Shown: piece after piece, positions 59,120 through 64,000 of the stretch
Layout of the letters: the number at the start of each line of letters is the position of its first letter
Numbering within the stretch: position 1 is the stretch's first letter
Source of the DNA: an uncultured Flavobacteriales bacterium
Lineage (GTDB): Bacteria; Bacteroidota; Bacteroidia; Flavobacteriales_G; NORP312
DNA length: 64,000 nucleotides
Direction: 5' to 3'
NCBI GenBank assembly: GCA_905480125.1
Contig: CAJQPE010000006.1
Location: 20,045 to 84,044, forward strand
The notes under the pieces: model-generated
What the model was told of the DNA's origin: nothing
Seen by the model: only the letters and a program-made list of their open reading frames with translations
The model's database searches: none
Program-made: the position numbers and the translations under genes

Positions 59120-59405
59120 TTATTCTGATTTTACTTGCTTCAAAGTAAATTTTATAGGTACGCTATACCTAACAGCTACAGGAATACCATTATTTTTTCT
59201 CGAACACCAATCCTCCATTGATTTTATAACACGTAAAGCTTCTTCTGTGTATCCGCCTCCAAAACTTCTTAGGACTTTAATATCTTTCATTTTACCCTTT
59301 TTACTAATTGTAAACTAAATGTTTACAGTTCCTTCTATGCCATTATTTTTTGCCATTCGCGGTTAATCGATTTAATTGGATATGCACTTAAACATTTCCT
59401 TTTCG
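59120..59405 (-). pseudogene. Decayed TonB C-terminal domain
   Basis: Minus-strand single-frame translation ...EMFKCISN*ID*PRMAKNNGIEGTVNI*FTISKKGKMKDIKVLRSFGGGYTEEALRVIKSMEDWCSRKNNGIPVAVRYSVPIKFTLKQVKSE*; three in-frame stops (59372-59374, 59363-59365, 59315-59317). Confidence 0.85.
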
Positions 59406-59426
59406 ATTTTTTTGTTTCTATAGTAT

Positions 59427-59801
59427 TTAGTTTTTAAGGTTTCCATATACTAATCTGAAACTTAAAACACCTGCCAATGCGCCAATACTATTAGCAAACA
59501 TATCCAAGAGTTCGATACTCCGAGAAACAAATATCGTGCCTTGAAGCAATTCAACAAAAACTCCATAAAAAACACTTATGATCACTGCAATTAAGACACA
59601 ATTAAACCGCAGGCTTGAGACCCAAATTTGCTTCTTAAATGAAACAATAAGCATATGAGAAAGCAATAAATACAGAACAAAGTGAACCGCCTTATCAATC
59701 CCATTAATGGAAGAATCTGGCAAATTATCGCTTGGCAAACTACTTAAAAGTAATATCAGCAAAGCCCAACCAAATGGCGGAATATAGTGACGAAGGGACA
59801 C
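59427..59801 (-). CDS. VanZ family protein
   Basis: 124 aa; SLPSDNLPDSSINGIDKAVHFVLYLLLSHML, FYGVFVELLQGTIFVSRSIELLDMFANSIGALAG. Confidence 0.9.
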   Translation of the reverse strand: MSLRHYIPPFGWALLILLLSSLPSDNLPDSSINGIDKAVHFVLYLLLSHMLIVSFKKQIWVSSLRFNCVLIAVIISVFYGVFVELLQGTIFVSRSIELLDMFANSIGALAGVLSFRLVYGNLKN

Positions 59802-59820
59802 TTATTTTTAAGAAAAAGAA

Positions 59821-60201
59821 TTATGCTCCTACGTGCTCCTTGTACTGATCAGCGGTCATCAGCGAGTCTAACTCACTTGTGTCAGACATTTTAATCTTAA
59901 TCATCCAACCTTCACCGTATGCGTCTTGGTTAACAGTTTCTGGTGAAGATTCTAACGCTTCATTAAAAGCCGTAACCGTTCCTGACAAAGGCATAAATAA
60001 ATCTGAAACCGTTTTTACAGCTTCTACTGTTCCAAAGACTTCTTCTTTAGTTAATTCTTCCCCTTCAGTTTCAATCTCAACAAAAACAATATCTCCCAAT
60101 TCGCCCTGCGCAAAATCAGTAATTCCAACAGTTGCATATTCTCCTTCAACCTTAATCCACTCATGGTCTTCTGTATATTTTAACTCTTGAGGTATGTTCA
60201 T
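59821..60201 (-). CDS. gcvH: Glycine cleavage system protein H
   Basis: 126 aa; YTEDHEWIKVEGEYATVGITDFAQGELGDIVFVE, FGTVEAVKTVSDLFMPLSG. Confidence 0.96.
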   Translation of the reverse strand: MNIPQELKYTEDHEWIKVEGEYATVGITDFAQGELGDIVFVEIETEGEELTKEEVFGTVEAVKTVSDLFMPLSGTVTAFNEALESSPETVNQDAYGEGWMIKIKMSDTSELDSLMTADQYKEHVGA

Positions 60202-60217
60202 GGTTCTTGATTTTAGG

Positions 60218-60225
60218 CAAATATA
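60218..60225 (-). promoter_or_regulatory. Bacteroidota-type -7 element TATATTTG upstream of gcvH-vanZ
   Basis: TATATTTG on the minus strand about 16 bp upstream of the gcvH ATG. Confidence 0.45.
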
Positions 60226-60262
60226 TAATGAAGTTATCTAAAGTAGAAGTTATAAGCCAAAT

Positions 60263-63200
60263 TTATCCTGCAAGAGTAAACAAGATGCTCACTCCAAAAT
60301 TTAAATCCCAACGTTTAAACGTTGTAGATGTCTTCGGTATATTCATTCCGTAATCGGCAAAAGCTCTTAAACGAAGTGCTTTACTCAGATTGTAATCACC
60401 CGTTACTTTTATTGATATAATATCTTGACCACTAGTTGTCTGCTGACTTTCCTCGATCACTTTTCTAATAATTGTTTCGTTTCTTCTATACGACAAATCG
60501 GCTCTTAATTTAAGAGGGCTAATTACATCCGTACCTTCACGAAGTTGAAATGGCAATTTTACTTTGTCAATAATATAGCCCATACCAAGAACGTATTCCA
60601 TTCCTTTCTGTTCTGTAATTTGTGTGTTCGCTATATTAAGAGAAAGCGTTCTGTCTTTTCGAATCTCGAACTTACCTTGAAAACTATTTTGAAAAGTCAT
60701 ATCAACATTGATAAGCGGGCTAAACTTCTCTGATATCGTTATGGTATTCAATACCAACTTAGATTCATAGTTTGCACTTTGATCCAGCATTTGCTCAACA
60801 TCCATTCTATCACGATCTCGATCGTAATCCAAATTAGTAGAATAACCGCTTACGCTGTAAGATGATTTGTAAGAATGATTCAACGATATTTTACGAACAT
60901 ATTTTTTCAAAAACTTAATTTTAGATAAGCCATTATATCGAATACTCCAGTTTGGAATTGGCAAATACTTAGAGTTTTTATAACCAACTGCGGCAGGGTC
61001 TAGTGATACATTTTCAGGGCTTGTTCCTGTATAAGCTGCCAAGAAAGCGGGCACCAAGACTTCTTTTGATGTTGCTCCATAGCCTTGCCTATATCCTTGA
61101 CCCAGAGAATCGTTTTCATGCGGCAGGCCATCATTAGAAGAAATACCATCCATATCATCTAACCGCTGTGAAATGGTAACTCTATTTTGTAAAAATTGAT
61201 CGAAGATGGCAGAATTATTTGAGCCAAACCCATCAATAAAAGCTGTTTGAATTGTAATTATTGACGAGCTATAACTACCCATTTCGGTTGGGCTTTCTGT
61301 CAACCATTGATTCGCATAAACACCTGAATCACCTTGATACCTATAGTATTCAGTTTTATTTAACGAATTGGTCATATTAGCTGTTAACTCAATTCGTAAA
61401 TCTTTAATTGGTTCAACACTAGCTCGAATGCTCAAATTCTCACTAAATGTTCTCGAAAACTGAGTATTAATTGAGTCATTCTTTTTTAGCCAATCATTCA
61501 TCATCGCCCAATGAGCATAGTGATTAGTATCACTATTACCCCAATCGTCTTGCTGTCCGAAAAGAAAACCGTAACCGGGTGCTCCAAAATCATCCATCCC
61601 TAACACACTAGTTTCACCATTATAACCTGGCAATAAGGTTCCTCTATTTCGGGAATAGGTACCATTCACATTTCTGATACTCATAAGAGTTCGCGCTGCA
61701 TAGTCGAGGGGTGTTTTCTGATTCTTTTTATTTTTATCTTTTTTCTTTTTTTCTTTATCTTCCTCTTTTTTTCCTTTAGCGCTTTTACTAGATCGTGAAT
61801 TCGTTCTGCTAGATTTTCGGAATTTGTTATTCACCTTTTTTAAATATCCCACCTTATTATATAAAGTAACCACATTAAATGTAGCATTTAGATTATATGT
61901 TTGAGAATTCTGAATTGTATTCCCAAATCCTTTAGCCGCGAATGCTTCTCTTGTCCATATGTAGCTAGTTGAATACCTTGCTGTCGAGTTAATCCAATTT
62001 GTTAAAGGAAATTTACTGAACGGAATAGTGTAATTAATATTGGTGTTATGTCTATAATCTAAATTCTCACCGCCACTAAAAACACTAGTCATAACAGAAT
62101 CTTTAAAATTCTCGTAATCTTGCTGCACAATCGCATTATCAGAATTTCTATTAATCTCCCTTATGTTCTGGGCATCTTCTTCTATGAGAGAATTAGCCCC
62201 TGCAGTAAAATCAAGCTTTAGTGCTTTCGATAAATCATACTTAAAACTATAACTCCGAGACCAGTTAAAATTCTTGTTATAAAAAGGATCTATATCTGCC
62301 CTTATCCCGGGGTTGACGTTTCTAATTACCCGCTCGTTATACATCCGATTAACGTCTGTTCTAAACCCTATTTGTTTTGGTCCTGGGTAAAAATTAAAAT
62401 CTTTTATTATCCGTAAATATTTAGATTTCCTTAAAAACTTGACCTTATTAAACGGCTTAATATTTTTAGGACTCGCGTTGAAATTATAGTTTAACCCGCC
62501 GCGATAATTTTTTATCAAATCCTGCTCTAATTCAAAATTATGATGATTTTCTTCAGTATAAGCATAGGTTCCAGTCCAGTTTGAGATGTCATAGAATCTA
62601 GTTTTTCGATCACTACCTTTCGCCTTTTCTTTTCTTATATTGGTGAAATTTAGACTTTTTCTTGTTGTAATATCCCTGGTGATTTTCCTCAATTCTTGTT
62701 TAGCAAACAGGGCGTCAGCTTTTGGCAAACCAGATGTCACTGCATTTTCGTATAATGAAGTCGGAACATCTTCAGCCAATGGAGAAAATTCAGGTGTACT
62801 CTCAATAACTGAAAAGCCAACGTACATTGGTAATCTAATTCCTATTTTTTCTGGAATAAATTTTCCAAGCTGGATTGTAGATGATACATCAAGCGTTTTC
62901 AACGTTTCTTTTTGTCGTTCGTTAACTTTTTGCTCAACAGTACCAAATCCTTTAGTTCTAATACTACCCGAAGCGGATATGTTTGCCAAGTCTGCAAAGT
63001 TAGCAGATACCCTGCCGATTGCTGCCCAACCACCATTATCGTCAAATTCTGTTAATCGTAACTCATTTACCCATATCGTTGCGCATTTTGGTAAGCCATC
63101 GTCAGGATCTGGGTTTGATTGTCTGTTTGGGTTTCTAACACCAATCATAATTGTGGTAACTTCAGCTAGGTTAGGATTTCCGGAAATATATATTTGCGCA

Positions 63201-64000
63201 CCACTGCTTAATGTTGAGTCATAAACTATTTGTGCATTAGCATGTTTCCCATCGAGAATTGCCTGATTCCGTATAAGCTTGATGCCCCATAAATCTTCAA
63301 AATTAATATCTACATTATTTGAAGGTGGCCAAACTTTTTCTTGATCACTTTGAGAAGTTCCCAAATACCTAGCTGGCTCAGTAACGGCTAACGGAATTTC
63401 ATATTCGTAATAGTTTTGGTCAAAATCTGTACCTAAACGGACAAATAGTTTCAAATCTCCATCTTCTAATGTGCCATCCTGCAAAAGTTCTGCGTGAGAA
63501 AACATACGCAAACGCTTATAACGCCTTAGGTCCATCTCGATATTCTTATAAGCAGAATAGGCACTGCCGTCTTCAAGGTTACATACCTCAAGAGTCATCG
63601 ATTGTTCGTTAGCTCTAGTCTGCTGTTGGGCACCATAAGTAAGCTCCCTTAAAATCCCAGGCGGTAAAATATAATTAACAGGTGTTTTTTCAGAATTTTC
63701 TTCAATATTCAAGGCGCCAATATTAAAATCTTGAGCAGATTCTTCATTTAGTTCTTCACCACCTGAATAAATTGTTTCGGTATACTTTCTCCATTGTCCT
63801 CGAGTTAATTGGAGCTGAGCAAACCGAAGATAAACTGGTTTATCGAATCCAGTCATATACATACGTATAAAACGCATAGAACGAAAGTCTGAAATACCAC
63901 CAACGGCTTTCTCAAATTCGGCCATTGGTATTTTGAATTGATACCATTTAACTGATCTCTCCCCATCAGAAGTTGTTGCCTTAGCTTCTAAAATATTATT
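60263..64000 (-). CDS. sprA: Cell surface protein SprA, T9SS outer-membrane translocon (5' end beyond window)
   Basis: >1220 aa; frame stays open past the track's ATG to the window edge (...ILEAKATTSDGERSVKWYQFKIPMAEFEKAVGG); ATIWVNELRLTEFDDNGGWAAIGRVSANFADLANISASGS; C-terminal barrel ending FGVSILFTLAG; next to gcvH-vanZ. Confidence 0.93.
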   Translation of the reverse strand, partial: NNILEAKATTSDGERSVKWYQFKIPMAEFEKAVGGISDFRSMRFIRMYMTGFDKPVYLRFAQLQLTRGQWRKYTETIYSGGEELNEESAQDFNIGALNIEENSEKTPVNYILPPGILRELTYGAQQQTRANEQSMTLEVCNLEDGSAYSAYKNIEMDLRRYKRLRMFSHAELLQDGTLEDGDLKLFVRLGTDFDQNYYEYEIPLAVTEPARYLGTSQSDQEKVWPPSNNVDINFEDLWGIKLIRNQAILDGKHANAQIVYDSTLSSGAQIYISGNPNLAEVTTIMIGVRNPNRQSNPDPDDGLPKCATIWVNELRLTEFDDNGGWAAIGRVSANFADLANISASGSIRTKGFGTVEQKVNERQKETLKTLDVSSTIQLGKFIPEKIGIRLPMYVGFSVIESTPEFSPLAEDVPTSLYENAVTSGLPKADALFAKQELRKITRDITTRKSLNFTNIRKEKAKGSDRKTRFYDISNWTGTYAYTEENHHNFELEQDLIKNYRGGLNYNFNASPKNIKPFNKVKFLRKSKYLRIIKDFNFYPGPKQIGFRTDVNRMYNERVIRNVNPGIRADIDPFYNKNFNWSRSYSFKYDLSKALKLDFTAGANSLIEEDAQNIREINRNSDNAIVQQDYENFKDSVMTSVFSGGENLDYRHNTNINYTIPFSKFPLTNWINSTARYSTSYIWTREAFAAKGFGNTIQNSQTYNLNATFNVVTLYNKVGYLKKVNNKFRKSSRTNSRSSKSAKGKKEEDKEKKKKDKNKKNQKTPLDYAARTLMSIRNVNGTYSRNRGTLLPGYNGETSVLGMDDFGAPGYGFLFGQQDDWGNSDTNHYAHWAMMNDWLKKNDSINTQFSRTFSENLSIRASVEPIKDLRIELTANMTNSLNKTEYYRYQGDSGVYANQWLTESPTEMGSYSSSIITIQTAFIDGFGSNNSAIFDQFLQNRVTISQRLDDMDGISSNDGLPHENDSLGQGYRQGYGATSKEVLVPAFLAAYTGTSPENVSLDPAAVGYKNSKYLPIPNWSIRYNGLSKIKFLKKYVRKISLNHSYKSSYSVSGYSTNLDYDRDRDRMDVEQMLDQSANYESKLVLNTITISEKFSPLINVDMTFQNSFQGKFEIRKDRTLSLNIANTQITEQKGMEYVLGMGYIIDKVKLPFQLREGTDVISPLKLRADLSYRRNETIIRKVIEESQQTTSGQDIISIKVTGDYNLSKALRLRAFADYGMNIPKTSTTFKRWDLNFGVSILFTLAG

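Noticed and set aside
62640-63224. 194-aa plus-strand ORF
   Set aside because: Antisense to sprA; looks like a chance open frame opposite a conserved coding gene.

Overview
The window is a 64 kb, AT-rich chromosomal segment of a Bacteroidota/Flavobacteriales-type bacterium. The assignment rests on gldB, gldC, SprA, PorP/SprF, T9SS sorting domains, TAnnTTTG promoter motifs and typical Bacteroidota domain families. It is densely coding and mostly housekeeping. Main blocks: a division/cell-wall cluster (murE-ftsI-ftsL-rsmH-mraZ, minus strand), engB, gldBC-nadE, a 2-oxoacid:ferredoxin oxidoreductase pair, mrp/NifU-like, trmB, aspartate kinase, fbp, mfd, clpX-clpP-tig, one tRNA-Leu(UAG), deoC plus two ALDH-like genes, cysC-cysD-cysN, tonB, vanZ-gcvH, and a partial sprA. 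The most accessory-looking region is 23.5-32.4 kb. It holds a 1335-aa repeat-rich surface protein, a gliding-CTD protein with no ATG start, a PorP/SprF-like protein and a TPR/PD40/OmpA protein with alternating repeats; it looks like a type IX secretion/surface-display locus. Other notable points are a 10-bp-periodic MraZ box upstream of mraZ, a decayed tonB C-terminal pseudogene beside an intact tonB, a probable split ALDH16-type gene pair next to deoC, an MGMT-like protein lacking the acceptor cysteine, and a 14-codon mini-ORF with ATGA overlaps at both ends. I did not find CRISPR arrays, integrases, transposases, phage genes or recognisable defence systems.
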